This document shows, piece after piece, positions 17,880-27,596 of a stretch of 64,000 nucleotides of DNA (the first letter of the stretch is position 1; the number at the start of each line of letters is the position of its first letter). Source of the DNA: Prolixibacteraceae bacterium (lineage in GTDB: Bacteria; Bacteroidota; Bacteroidia; Bacteroidales; Prolixibacteraceae); assembly GCA_028683385.1 (NCBI GenBank), contig JAQUIJ010000002.1:1-64000 (forward strand), written 5' to 3'. Under the pieces are notes generated by a model. It was not told the DNA's origin. It saw only the letters and a list, made by a program, of their open reading frames with translations, and ran no database searches. The translations under genes were made by a program, and so were the position numbers.

Positions 17880-18872
17880 CTATTCCTTAAATGATTCCAA
17901 TGTTTTCCTCAATCCTTCTTTGGCCGTTACCGGCATCTTCTCAATCCCCAATGCCGTTTTAAGCTTTTGGTTGGAAACCACATACGATTCGGTTAATTTT
18001 TTAAGCCGTTCGCTGTTTAAAGGCAGATGAAAAAAATCTCCTGTATGGGCTAAAGTTTTAATTAATCCGGGCGGAACACGCCAAATCTTTGCTTTCTTGT
18101 TTTGAGAATCCGCCATAATTTGAATCAGTTCATTGGTTGACAAAGCTTCATCATCAGCAACCTGGTAAATACCTGGCTCAATATTCTTTTCAATGATTTG
18201 TTGAATTACGAATTTTAGATTATCGACTGCACAAAACGAACGTTTGTTTTGGTATGCGCCCAATGGCCAGGGAAGACCTTTTTGTTGAACCTGATACAAG
18301 AGATTTAGATTTCCCTTATTGCCGGGACCATGAATCATACAGGGACGAAGAATATAAACTCTTTTGTCTGAAGATCGGAGACCGGAAACCGGAGATGGGA
18401 GTCCGAAGTCTGCTCCCTGAGTAGCGAAGTGTATCGAAGGGAGATGATTGAGTATGTATTGCTCTGCCGCCATTTTGCTTTCTCCATAAGGCCCTTTAGG
18501 GGTTGGGGTAACATCTTCGGTTAAGATATCTCCATCTACTTGATCGGCTGCTGCTTTTACCGAACTAAAAAAGATAAATTTTTGGGCATTGGTTGTTAAA
18601 AACCAATCAAATATTTGTTGTGTTAATCTGGTATTGATATCAAAATAAACCTGTGGATTGGTTTGGTTTTTGGTGTCGTGGGCTTTTCCTGCCAAATGAA
18701 TAACACAATCAATTGAAGGAATCTTTTTTAATTCATTCCAATCATATGTTTTAACAACGCCATCCTTTATGGGGGAAACGATATCTAGACCAAAAATAGT
18801 ATGCTGGTTTTTTAGTCTAGAAACGATATTGTTTCCCACAAAACCGTGGATGCCTGTGATGAGTATTTTCAT
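17880..18872 (-). CDS. NAD-dependent sugar-nucleotide epimerase/dehydratase with an in-frame repeat insertion
   Basis: Extended SDR enzyme, 330 residues, with the NAD motif ITGIHGFVGN at the N-terminus, VIHLAGKAHDT, FFSSVKAAAD and the catalytic YGESK (Tyr-x-x-x-Lys). It probably reduces or epimerises a lipid-linked or UDP sugar used with the neighbouring phosphoglycosyltransferase. I chose the ATG at 18872 because MKILITG is the normal SDR start; upstream in-frame codons encode unrelated sequence. Residues ~140-168 (SIHFATQGADFGLPSPVSG and flanks) are encoded by a dispersed repeat also found between genes at 42609-42639. Without it, AEQYILNHLP would run directly into KRVYILRPCMIHGPGN, as in typical relatives. 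Confidence 0.88.
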   Translation of the reverse strand: MKILITGIHGFVGNNIVSRLKNQHTIFGLDIVSPIKDGVVKTYDWNELKKIPSIDCVIHLAGKAHDTKNQTNPQVYFDINTRLTQQIFDWFLTTNAQKFIFFSSVKAAADQVDGDILTEDVTPTPKGPYGESKMAAEQYILNHLPSIHFATQGADFGLPSPVSGLRSSDKRVYILRPCMIHGPGNKGNLNLLYQVQQKGLPWPLGAYQNKRSFCAVDNLKFVIQQIIEKNIEPGIYQVADDEALSTNELIQIMADSQNKKAKIWRVPPGLIKTLAHTGDFFHLPLNSERLKKLTESYVVSNQKLKTALGIEKMPVTAKEGLRKTLESFKE

Positions 18873-18976
18873 TGTGAAAATTAAGCGAATAAAATAGATG
18901 AAAAGTTGGCTGATTTTGTTTTTTATGCAGCATTCCCATAGAAATAATTTGACCTTTTGAAATGCGAACAACCTTG

Positions 18977-19765
18977 TTAAACTGATCTTTTTATGAGACG
19001 ATCAAGAAAAGCAATAATAAAATGTGTTGTAGTAAATATTATTGAGAAATATTTTAGTTTAAAATTATTATTTAATTGATAATTATACAAAACATTATAA
19101 TGTCTTTTGACCATTGTAAATTTATTGCCAGAAATTTGATTATCACTTAAACGATATGCTACCAATTTCATTCCAATTTTATAACTATAACGTATGTTTT
19201 CATGAAACTTTAACCATAAATCAAGATCCTCTCTGGCTTTATATTTTATATCCTCGTTAAAATATTGAATTGCGAACAACGATTTAGAGACCATGACTGT
19301 AGAAGTTGGTGTGCGGAATTTAAAAAGTAAATTCCGAAATTTAATTAACTTATCATCATTGATATTTTTAGGCCATTTTAATCTAGAAAGATCTCTAAAA
19401 TTGATAATTTCCGTACTTATGAAAAGAATATCCGGATTTGTTTTAATAATCTCGATTTGTTTTTCAAGTTTTTTTGAATGCCAAATATCGTCAGAATCAA
19501 TAAAAGAAATCCAATTATATTTAGAAGTTTGTACTCCAATATTTCGTGGAGCAGCAGGACAACCGCTATTTTGACCAACCTTGACAATTTTAATTCTTGA
19601 ATCAAATTCGGAAAATTCTGTAATAATATTTAATGTTTTGTCAGTCGATCCATCATCAATGATGATTAACTCAAATTCTGAATGAGTTTGAGTTAATACA
19701 GATTTAATAGTTTCACCAATATGTTTTTCACTATTAAAAGTAGGTAGTATTATTGAAATATACAT
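18977..19765 (-). CDS. Family 2 glycosyltransferase
   Basis: GT-A fold enzyme of 262 residues that transfers a sugar from a nucleotide sugar to the growing repeat unit at the inner membrane. Motifs are SIILPTFNSE, the IIIDDGSTDKT loop, the metal-binding DSDD (SFIDSDDIW, ~94) and a later RED region (KAREDLDLWLK), the probable catalytic base. The C-terminus is basic and hydrophobic, suggesting membrane association. Sugar specificity cannot be read from the sequence. The gene is AT-rich like most of the locus core and separated by ~100 bp from the epimerase gene. Confidence 0.9.
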   Translation of the reverse strand: MYISIILPTFNSEKHIGETIKSVLTQTHSEFELIIIDDGSTDKTLNIITEFSEFDSRIKIVKVGQNSGCPAAPRNIGVQTSKYNWISFIDSDDIWHSKKLEKQIEIIKTNPDILFISTEIINFRDLSRLKWPKNINDDKLIKFRNLLFKFRTPTSTVMVSKSLFAIQYFNEDIKYKAREDLDLWLKFHENIRYSYKIGMKLVAYRLSDNQISGNKFTMVKRHYNVLYNYQLNNNFKLKYFSIIFTTTHFIIAFLDRLIKRSV

Positions 19766-20041
19766 TTTTACAAAATTTTCAAATTTACAAGACTAATTCA
19801 TAAAATTTTAAACACTCGATATATATGAGAATTGAATATGGATCTAATTGGGAATCTATGTTTTGGAAACAATTATATACGTATGATTGAGGAACAATCA
19901 TAAACATTTATTTAATTTGCTCAACAACAAAATGAAGCTGAAGAAATAATTTTTAAATTACTTTTTTCAAGTTTTCCTACATTAAATTTTGGAGGAATTA
20001 TGCAAAAATAAATTTGATTTGTTATAGTTTCATTTAAGAAC
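19766..20041. other. AT-rich spacer
   Basis: These 276 bases between two glycosyltransferase genes contain no convincing gene, repeat or terminator that I could recognise. They border the compositionally foreign gene at 20042-21175. Confidence 0.4.
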
Positions 20042-21175
20042 CTAGGTGCTCCGATTCCTCATCTTTTCAATTATGGGCATCATTGCATTCAAAAACGCAT
20101 GACGTGTAGCATCTGATGTAAAGCGTTCATCTTGATAGCGTACCTGACGACCTGAACCACTAGCGGCACTAATTGCTTTAGCCATATCATGGATATTTAA
20201 TGGGCTAAAATAATGTGGATAGTCCCCAGCCACCTCTCTAAATACCTCAAGGTTTGAGCAGGCCAAAGGCGTACCACAAGCCATCGCTTCGAGACAAACT
20301 CGACCAAATCCCTCACACATTGTAGGATAAACTACGGCATCAACAGCCTCATAAGCTAAGCGCAATTGTTCAAGTGTTAGGCGGCCAAGAAATCTAATAC
20401 GCTCAGGGTAGTTCTTATGTTCAGGAAGTAAGAGGTCCCATCGTTGATCAAGTTGACCCGTAACTAATAGCGTGATTTTTTCACCATTTTCCCAAAGGAG
20501 TCGAAGTGCTGCAATGAGACCGGGTAGGTTCTTTCGAGGCTCGATTCCCCCGGAATAAAGTAACAAAGAATTGCTTCTATAAGCGTCACCATGATCTTGC
20601 CGCCACGTGGTTATAATGGCTTGAGCAGGTGGAGCTAAAAGGAATTGATTGGATAATGAATTGGGAACTACACTAATACGGTCTTTCGGTAGACTAAGAA
20701 CCTTCATCAATCGCTCTCGAGAGTAATTCGAAACTGTGATTATATGTTGAGCTCTTGCAACATTAGCCCGAAGCAATCCTAAGCGATATGCCCTTAGATA
20801 CCAAGGATAACATTGAGGCACATCATAATAACAGAGATCATGCACCGTGATGACGGAGGTGATGCCGCGTGGCATTCGTATATCGTGGTAGGGTGAAAAA
20901 ACCAGATCGGGTTGTATTTTAGAAAGAGCAAGGGGGAAAAGCAAATTATCGTAAATGGCATGCTGCAAATGAAGCGGCAATTGTGTTGGCCACGGCACAG
21001 ATGCTGTCTTAGTTCCAGTCATGATCACAGATTTTACTCCATTTCCACTCGGGGTGATCAGCGTGACTTCATCGTTAATACACGCTGCCACCCATTCCGG
21101 CAATACCTCTGACGCCCAATTCGAAATACCACCACCGTATAGGGCTTGATTTTTACAATCAATTGCTATTTTCAT
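20042..21175 (-). CDS. Family 4 glycosyltransferase with foreign-looking composition
   Basis: GT-B fold enzyme of 377 residues. The N-terminus has DCKNQALYGGGISNWASEVL with the glycine loop of GT4 enzymes, then TVHDLCYYD and TVSNYSRERL. The donor-binding C-domain has YSGGIEPRKNLPGLI and CEGFGRVCLEAMACGTPLACSN with the E-x7-E motif. It is typical of mannosyl- or similar transferases in O-antigen clusters. The gene is visibly richer in G+C than its neighbours: a 60-base sample at 20401 has 29 G/C, one at 22561 has 12. Protein style and composition suggest recent acquisition from another lineage. It stops 276 bp before the next gene and starts 1 bp after the upstream one ends. Confidence 0.9.
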   Translation of the reverse strand: MKIAIDCKNQALYGGGISNWASEVLPEWVAACINDEVTLITPSGNGVKSVIMTGTKTASVPWPTQLPLHLQHAIYDNLLFPLALSKIQPDLVFSPYHDIRMPRGITSVITVHDLCYYDVPQCYPWYLRAYRLGLLRANVARAQHIITVSNYSRERLMKVLSLPKDRISVVPNSLSNQFLLAPPAQAIITTWRQDHGDAYRSNSLLLYSGGIEPRKNLPGLIAALRLLWENGEKITLLVTGQLDQRWDLLLPEHKNYPERIRFLGRLTLEQLRLAYEAVDAVVYPTMCEGFGRVCLEAMACGTPLACSNLEVFREVAGDYPHYFSPLNIHDMAKAISAASGSGRQVRYQDERFTSDATRHAFLNAMMPIIEKMRNRST

Positions 21176-21176
21176 G

Positions 21177-21935
21177 TTAACGACTTTCTAAATTGAAGAT
21201 TGCCTTGACTATGTTAATAATCAGCCTAATGAAATTTTTTATTAATGTTTTAAAAACAACTATAGTCTTTGTTCCGAAAAATGAATTAATTCTAACTTGC
21301 TCCATAGATGAGGAGTAATAATTTTTTAGAGAAAGTCTACTATATCCTTCATTGTTATAAATGCAGATCACTCTATCTATATATGTAGGCGTGGACAAAT
21401 GATACAATCTGCTGAGCAAGAAATGATCTGCATGAATTCTGAAGAATAAAGGATAATATCCCGTTTCGTCAATATATTTCCTATTAACAAATGCAGATTG
21501 ATGGAATATTGGCGGACATTTAATCTTTTTAGCACGATATACTTCTGGCGGATGCATTTTGATTAACTTCGACCAGCTTTTACCAACAGATATTACATTA
21601 CCGTAAATCAATGCTACGTTATTATCTACAACATTTGAAACATCTTGCAATACATATTCATCGGCAAACTTATCATTTGAACCTAAGACATAAAGCCATT
21701 CTCCTCGTGCTTGTCTCATACCTTTATTTAATGCATCATATATTCCAGAGTCTGGTTCTGAAATTATTTTTGCTGATGGACAAAATGAGTGAACTATTTC
21801 AATTGTGTTATCAGATGACATGCCATCAATGATAATCACCTCGAAATCTTTATAAGTCTGATAGTTAATTGATTGTAGTGTGAATTGTACTGAGCCTGCC
21901 GAATTATATGTAGCAATGATAATCGAAAATTTCAT
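21177..21935 (-). CDS. Family 2 glycosyltransferase
   Basis: GT-A enzyme of 252 residues in the WcaA/colanic-acid-like group. Motifs are FSIIIATYNSAGSV, EVIIIDGMSSDNT, ISEPDSGIYDALNKGMRQA and GEWLYVLGSNDKF, where GSND takes the place of DxD. The stretch ISEPDSGIYDALNKG is very characteristic of this subgroup. It overlaps the polymerase gene by 4 bp and is followed closely by the family 4 gene. Donor and acceptor are unknown. Confidence 0.9.
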   Translation of the reverse strand: MKFSIIIATYNSAGSVQFTLQSINYQTYKDFEVIIIDGMSSDNTIEIVHSFCPSAKIISEPDSGIYDALNKGMRQARGEWLYVLGSNDKFADEYVLQDVSNVVDNNVALIYGNVISVGKSWSKLIKMHPPEVYRAKKIKCPPIFHQSAFVNRKYIDETGYYPLFFRIHADHFLLSRLYHLSTPTYIDRVICIYNNEGYSRLSLKNYYSSSMEQVRINSFFGTKTIVVFKTLIKNFIRLIINIVKAIFNLESR

Positions 21936-23128
21936 TTTTTTATAACAAGTTTTGTTCTTAAATATTTATTAATGATAACTATCCATATAACTGTAGACCA
22001 AAGTATGCTTGAAATTAAGGGCATAAACAAGCTAAAAGTCATAAAAAATACGACACTAATAAAAATTGGATTTGCTGAATATATGTTATATTGAATGCCT
22101 GATTTTGAAAACCAACCTATAAGAAAAAAACAGATAAACACTCCTAGAAATCCTCCATCGGCATAAAAAGGTAATATACAAGTAGTAAATGCATTCGCAG
22201 GCATATTCAGGGTTTTTAAAAATAGTCCATTATTATATATTTCCATAAGTTCGTTGAAGGAATTTGGAAAGATTGGTAAAACCATACTATATTTAGTAAT
22301 TAAGTTTAAAAACCAACCAATACTACCAAGAGAAGTCGTAGGGAAAGTATAATTAATGTTATTTGAATATACAAAGTGATCTAGCATATGAAATCCAATT
22401 ACATGATAATTTAATAAATACGTTTTAATTATCATGGATGCATCTAAACCTCTCCCTTCAAATTCCATTTTAGAAATCTGCAATTTCCATGCCCCGTATA
22501 AAATTACAGATATAACGAACAATGTCCCCAAAAACTTAAATATAATATTTCTTTTTTTACGCAATAATTGAATGGATATAGTACTGTCAATTATTTTATT
22601 AACAACATATAAATATATCATATAATACATTGGGAAACGACCTAGTGTTTGTATTACCATAAGAAATAGAAGAAAATATGCATAACGTGTGAATTTTTTC
22701 CCTTCAATCTTTGTAATAGTAGCAATAATAATCGCAGCATAAGTTAGAGGTTGAATAATATAGTTTAAAAACAACGTAATCCACACACTGTTAAATAATC
22801 CTGCCGACGTAAATATTAAATCTCTATGATTAAAACCTCTAGAATAAATTGATATAAGCGAAGCAATTGAAACTATAAGATTAATATAAATGATTGTTTT
22901 AAAAAAATGTATGATTTTATAATAATTTGAAGGTGCTAATATAACAATCTGACTTTTTCGTCTATTTAGTAACCAACCAAAAACAAAAGCTATTAATGTT
23001 AAGAAGATTAGTGCTACAGTCTTTGTCCCTAATTTATATTCATTATACCAATTGTACGTCAACCAAAATACCCAAAAAAACAGGAATATTGTAATTAATT
23101 TAGCTTGATTACTGATCTTATTAGGCAT
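21932..23128 (-). CDS. Wzy-like oligosaccharide repeat-unit polymerase
   Basis: Integral inner-membrane protein of 398 residues with about ten to eleven hydrophobic helices and a large central loop (~residues 220-300). Such proteins join lipid-linked repeat units on the periplasmic side. Primary sequence is poorly conserved in this family, so the call rests on topology, length, and a location beside glycosyltransferases, wecB and a Wzx flippase, with no other polymerase in the locus. The gene is very AT-rich. It overlaps the downstream glycosyltransferase by 4 bp. Confidence 0.82.
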   Translation of the reverse strand: MPNKISNQAKLITIFLFFWVFWLTYNWYNEYKLGTKTVALIFLTLIAFVFGWLLNRRKSQIVILAPSNYYKIIHFFKTIIYINLIVSIASLISIYSRGFNHRDLIFTSAGLFNSVWITLFLNYIIQPLTYAAIIIATITKIEGKKFTRYAYFLLFLMVIQTLGRFPMYYMIYLYVVNKIIDSTISIQLLRKKRNIIFKFLGTLFVISVILYGAWKLQISKMEFEGRGLDASMIIKTYLLNYHVIGFHMLDHFVYSNNINYTFPTTSLGSIGWFLNLITKYSMVLPIFPNSFNELMEIYNNGLFLKTLNMPANAFTTCILPFYADGGFLGVFICFFLIGWFSKSGIQYNIYSANPIFISVVFFMTFSLFMPLISSILWSTVIWIVIINKYLRTKLVIKK

Positions 23129-23155
23129 AATTTAAATTAATATTAAATTCATCTA

Positions 23156-24319
23156 TTAATTTGACCTGCTTTGTTCGAAGGTGGCAACGATTCTACTGCA
23201 AGCTTTTCCATCACCATATGGATTGATTGCTTTTTTCATATTATTATAATAGCTTGAATCATTTAACAATGCTGACACCTCTGATATAATATTGTTATAG
23301 CTAGTGCCTATTAGTTTCACAGTACCAGCATCAATGGCTTCTGGTCGTTCTGTTGTGCTGCGCATAACCAAGACTGGTTTTCCTAAGCTAGGTGCTTCTT
23401 CTTGAATTCCACCACTATCAGTCAAAACAATATCACTCCTATTCATTAGAAAGACGAAAGGCAGATACTCTAATGGTTCAATAAAAAACATATTTGAAAT
23501 CAAATTATTTTTTCCAAAAATCTGCTGAATAGGTTCTCTGACATTTGGATTCAAATGCATGGGATATACAAAATCCACATCATGATGTTTTTCTGTCAGT
23601 GTTTTAATGGCTGAGCATATATTGATAAATCCTTCCCCAAAGTTTTCTCTACGGTGACCGGTTATTAAAACTAACCTTCGTTTACCATCCAAACGTGTTA
23701 CATCATAACCAACATCTTTTATTTCTTTTTTTAGTTGAATAGACATATTTGAATCACTTTTAATATTGTTTAGAACTATGTGTAAGGCATCGATTACTGT
23801 ATTTCCCGTTACAATAATTTTGTCTTCGCTTATTCCCTCATCAAGTAAATTTTGTTTACTTAATTGAGTTGGGGAAAAATTATAGGTTGCAATTCGGCTA
23901 GTAATCAATCTGTTCATCTCCTCTGGCCAAGGGCTACAAATATTATGAGTCCTTAACCCAGCTTCAACATGTCCAACAGGTATCTGCTGATAAAATGCGG
24001 CCAGAGCAGCTGCCGTTGATGTTGTTGTATCACCATGTACCAATACAATATCTGGCTGAGCCAACTTAAGCACATCTCTCATACCTACAAGAACGCGAGA
24101 AGTCACTTCATACAGATCTTGGCCTTGTTTCATAATGTTTAGATCATAATCTGGTTTTATTTTAAATAAAACCAAGACTTGATCGAGCATCTCACGATGT
24201 TGCCCAGTTACACATATTATTGTTTCATATTTATTGGGGTATTTTTGAAACTCATTTACAAGTGGTGCCATTTTAATAGCTTCTGGTCGAGTACCAAAAA
24301 CAAGCATTATTTTTTTCAT
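23156..24319 (-). CDS. wecB: WecB, UDP-GlcNAc 2-epimerase (non-hydrolysing)
   Basis: Cytoplasmic enzyme of 387 residues interconverting UDP-GlcNAc and UDP-ManNAc. Signature sequences are FGTRPEAIKMAPLV at the N-terminus, CVTGQHREMLDQ, VHGDTTTSTAAALAAF, VEAGLRTH, ITGHRRENFG, and TDSGGIQEEAPSLGKPVLVMR. It supplies ManNAc-type donors for the capsule. No ManNAc dehydrogenase (wecC) lies beside it, so ManNAc or a derivative made elsewhere is probable. It has a somewhat higher G+C content than its flanking genes. Confidence 0.96.
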   Translation of the reverse strand: MKKIMLVFGTRPEAIKMAPLVNEFQKYPNKYETIICVTGQHREMLDQVLVLFKIKPDYDLNIMKQGQDLYEVTSRVLVGMRDVLKLAQPDIVLVHGDTTTSTAAALAAFYQQIPVGHVEAGLRTHNICSPWPEEMNRLITSRIATYNFSPTQLSKQNLLDEGISEDKIIVTGNTVIDALHIVLNNIKSDSNMSIQLKKEIKDVGYDVTRLDGKRRLVLITGHRRENFGEGFINICSAIKTLTEKHHDVDFVYPMHLNPNVREPIQQIFGKNNLISNMFFIEPLEYLPFVFLMNRSDIVLTDSGGIQEEAPSLGKPVLVMRSTTERPEAIDAGTVKLIGTSYNNIISEVSALLNDSSYYNNMKKAINPYGDGKACSRIVATFEQSRSN

Positions 24320-24361
24320 AGTCTAATATTTTAAAACTAAGTTTTTTTGCTAGGATATTCA

Positions 24362-25555
24362 TCAATAGTTATCCTTCAAGATATTTCCAAAATTTTCAGT
24401 CCAGTTTTCAAGAGAAAATTTTTTTACTCCTTCAATTTGTTTTTGTCTAATTTCATAAAAATTCAGAATCAATTCTTTTATGGCAATCGCAATATCGTCA
24501 CATGATATTGATTTACTCTTATATGTGGGTAAATCAAGCAATCCACCTATAGGAGTGGATATGCAAGGAGTGCCGCAAGCCATTGATTCCAAGGCTGATA
24601 GTGAAGTGCCTTCTAGCGACTGCGAAGGAACTAGTGATAAACTCGATTTTCTATATATATCTGCAACTTCAGAATTATTTACAGTTCCTTTAAATTTTAT
24701 TTGATTTTCAAGGCTCTTCGGAATTAGATTTTTACACATTAAATAGTAAGAGTCTTTTTCTTCATATAAACCAAAAATATCCAAAGTCCAATCTAAAAAT
24801 TCTTCATTATTAAGGAAAATTAAAAAGGATTTTATTGCCTCATAAATGCCTCGGTCATTTCTGATATTTCTAATTAGTATTATTCTTTTAAAATCAAGAG
24901 AATTATTCGATACCGAACGATCAAAATAAAACATTGATAAATCAACAGGGTTAGGGAGAAAAATAAGTTTCTTATTCATAATTACTTTTTCTGAAGAAAC
25001 CTTTTCAATTTCTCTAATATAGTCATGATCGTTTGCTATTACACCTTTTACATTCTTATTTTTAATTACTAATTCCAAGGTATTCATTCTAATATGATCG
25101 AGCTTTGTTTTAGGCGGCCGTTCCCATATTACGCCATGACTAAAGATGAAAGAATTACTCAAGTTAAAACTTGGTTGATGAAAATGATAATGAATTATCA
25201 CCATTTTCTTAAAATTAAACAACTTAAAAAAACAAGAAAATAATTTTAAACTAAAATTAAATGATACCCAAGGAATATAATTTGATGTTTCCGTTGAAAA
25301 ATCAATCTTAAATATATTAATCGTTTTTTTTGCCAAAATAAATAAATTGTAAAAGGTAGGAATTGGCAATAAAATTGTATTCTCAGGGAAATTACCTTGG
25401 GTATACGTACTACGCTTTAATAAAGAAAACTGGAAAGGTTGAATTATTAAAGTTCTCATACCCAGAGAACTGGCTACTTTGCACATTTTATGAATCAACA
25501 ATTCCTGACCGCCACGCATTGGCCAAAAATGTTGTGTAATATGAATAATAGGCAT
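24362..25555 (-). CDS. Family 4 glycosyltransferase
   Basis: GT-B fold enzyme of 397 residues. ITQHFWPMRGGQELLIHKM at the N-terminus is the usual GT4 glycine-rich start. The C-terminal donor site contains SLVPSQSLEGTSLSALESMACGTPCIST with the E-x7-E catalytic/donor motif. LPNPVDLSMF precedes it. The gene is strongly AT-rich. The acceptor and sugar are unknown. Confidence 0.88.
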   Translation of the reverse strand: MPIIHITQHFWPMRGGQELLIHKMCKVASSLGMRTLIIQPFQFSLLKRSTYTQGNFPENTILLPIPTFYNLFILAKKTINIFKIDFSTETSNYIPWVSFNFSLKLFSCFFKLFNFKKMVIIHYHFHQPSFNLSNSFIFSHGVIWERPPKTKLDHIRMNTLELVIKNKNVKGVIANDHDYIREIEKVSSEKVIMNKKLIFLPNPVDLSMFYFDRSVSNNSLDFKRIILIRNIRNDRGIYEAIKSFLIFLNNEEFLDWTLDIFGLYEEKDSYYLMCKNLIPKSLENQIKFKGTVNNSEVADIYRKSSLSLVPSQSLEGTSLSALESMACGTPCISTPIGGLLDLPTYKSKSISCDDIAIAIKELILNFYEIRQKQIEGVKKFSLENWTENFGNILKDNY

Positions 25556-25606
25556 ATTAGATTTATTTGATTAATTTTTGGTTTAGTAACTATCAAAGTA
25601 TAGTTA

Positions 25607-26536
25607 CTATTTATTAAAAATTGAGAAGATAATGAGTCTTAAATAAAACAAATACTTAGTTTTATATTTTCTAATTAATATTTTATTAGAATGAATATTG
25701 TCGGCGGAACAATTGGCAAGAAATTGGTCAGGCTTTATTAAGGGGAGTTCTATACCTGAGATGTCCATATTTGACAAATTTGAATTAACATCTTTTGTAT
25801 TAAAAGATTCTTTTGAGAATCCAATATTACTAACAAGATTTTTATTTGGAATGCATGTCAACCCTTTATTTTTCCAAATAGCATATACCCATTGATAATC
25901 CCATGTATCTATATTATTTGATTTAACTTTTGAGAAAAGTTGAAACCAATACAGCCGATCAATAAAATCAAGATATTTAAGATTTTTCAAAAAAACTTTT
26001 AAGGAATTGTCCGATTGATAATCCAAATTAACATTATAATGTTTCCACGCTCTTTTCCATGTGGCCCATCCCCATATTAATGGATAATTGGAAAAATAAT
26101 AACTAGAATCTATTTTGATTAAATTAGATACAAAATTACAACCTGATATGCACATAATTCGATCATCATTGCTGTATAATTCCAGCAATTCATCGCAATA
26201 ATGGAAAAAAGAAATATCTACCAAGCAATCGTCTTCAATAATAATTCCCTTTTCTTCGTGTTTAAAGAACCAATCAATTGCTTGAGATATTGCTTTCTTA
26301 CAGCCAAGGTTATCCTGCCTAAAAAGAGTATTAATTTCACAATCCCAATCAACTTTATTTACTATGGATCGAACTTCCGCACAAAGTTCATTATCCTCTT
26401 CATTGTTTAATCTAGGACCATCGCATGCAAAATACAACTTTGTTGGTTTTACTAATCCAATCCTATTTAATATCTTCATGGTTTCATTTGGGCGATTAAA
26501 CCCTAATAATAATATTGGCTGAGAGAATGTTACCAT
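25607..26536 (-). CDS. GT-A type glycosyltransferase (HlpA-like)
   Basis: Protein of 309 residues that starts QPILLLGFNRPNETMKIL, contains LYFACDGPR, RQDNLGCKKAISQAIDWFF and the metal-binding IIIEDDCLVDISFF (~100). These features place it among GT-A proteins annotated as hemolytic protein HlpA-like or sugar transferases in O-antigen clusters. GWATWKRAWKHYN is also typical of the group. The role is inferred from the locus; substrate unknown. Confidence 0.82.
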   Translation of the reverse strand: MVTFSQPILLLGFNRPNETMKILNRIGLVKPTKLYFACDGPRLNNEEDNELCAEVRSIVNKVDWDCEINTLFRQDNLGCKKAISQAIDWFFKHEEKGIIIEDDCLVDISFFHYCDELLELYSNDDRIMCISGCNFVSNLIKIDSSYYFSNYPLIWGWATWKRAWKHYNVNLDYQSDNSLKVFLKNLKYLDFIDRLYWFQLFSKVKSNNIDTWDYQWVYAIWKNKGLTCIPNKNLVSNIGFSKESFNTKDVNSNLSNMDISGIELPLIKPDQFLANCSADNIHSNKILIRKYKTKYLFYLRLIIFSIFNK

Positions 26537-26594
26537 AAATAAGTAAATTAAAAATACAATAAACTATAAATTATTATTTGCAAGTAACTCAATG

Positions 26595-27563
26595 CTATCT
26601 ATTTATGATTTTCTTTTTCAGAGAAAGCAAAATCTTTTTAATTCTATATTTTAAAACCGGAAAGAACAATTGTGATAAAACCAAGCTTTTTCCTGTTTCA
26701 ATTCGATTTAATAGGTTTGTGATATAGAATTGAGGTAACCAACTTAAATTGATACATATTAGTTTTATATGTATATCAGTTTGCGGATTTTTAATATATA
26801 ACTCATTATTTATATAGAATATCTTTTTTAAACATACTCCAAGCATTTTATCATAGGTCATTACCGAATCTCTCTCCTGAAGTAAAGCATCATCGAAAAC
26901 TTCATTATTTATATTAGTATATAATGTAACTGTATTGGGCTTTTTCCTTATCTTATATTCTATATAAGCCCTCATATCGCAAAATGCCCAATCTTTATTT
27001 TGTGATAGTTCTGACTTAATACGATTAATATAAATTTCATCAATTAATAATTCATTGATAATTTGAATAAAATTATGCAAATGAACTTTGCTAATTAAGC
27101 CTTTCATACAAGTGCCGTTGCTCTGTTCAGTTAAATCATACGAGATATACTTCCTTTCATGAGAAGTTAATGAATCCAATAATAAAGTGTCTGAATCAAA
27201 ATACCAACAATGGCTTAAATCATGCAAATCCATAAAAAAATATAAATAGAACCACCTTACAAAGCAAAATCTTTCAAATTCGCGCATTCGTATTAAATCG
27301 CCCGAGAAGGATTTATATTCAATTCCACCTTTGATGTATTTAAAATTTTTGTTAAAACGAACAATTTCCGGTTTGTTATCAAATTGATTAAAATATTCAT
27401 GTTGAATACCTAATTCTTTGTAATGTTCATTTGCGGAGTCTCCTAGTAAAATAATATCCTTATCAGTATTGTTCTTTAATGCATACTTTAATGTATGTTC
27501 TAGATATCCTTTATCTCCAAAATGGATATATACAACTGGGATTTTTGATTTATTCATGGTCAC
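26595..27563 (-). CDS. Probable glycosyltransferase with a DSD motif
   Basis: Protein of 322 residues without a family I can name with certainty. It begins PVVYIHFGDKGYLEHTLKYAL, then IILLGDSAN, which resembles GT-A proteins working on glycan chains. WYFDSDTLLLDS (~118-130) provides a D-x-D metal site. The C-terminus is basic (RIKKILLSLKKKIINR), suggesting membrane attachment. Location between the flippase and another glycosyltransferase supports a transferase role, but this is an inference. Confidence 0.7.
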   Translation of the reverse strand: MTMNKSKIPVVYIHFGDKGYLEHTLKYALKNNTDKDIILLGDSANEHYKELGIQHEYFNQFDNKPEIVRFNKNFKYIKGGIEYKSFSGDLIRMREFERFCFVRWFYLYFFMDLHDLSHCWYFDSDTLLLDSLTSHERKYISYDLTEQSNGTCMKGLISKVHLHNFIQIINELLIDEIYINRIKSELSQNKDWAFCDMRAYIEYKIRKKPNTVTLYTNINNEVFDDALLQERDSVMTYDKMLGVCLKKIFYINNELYIKNPQTDIHIKLICINLSWLPQFYITNLLNRIETGKSLVLSQLFFPVLKYRIKKILLSLKKKIINR

Positions 27564-27596
27564 TTTTGCTTGTTTATTTTTGTCTTTTTCAATATA

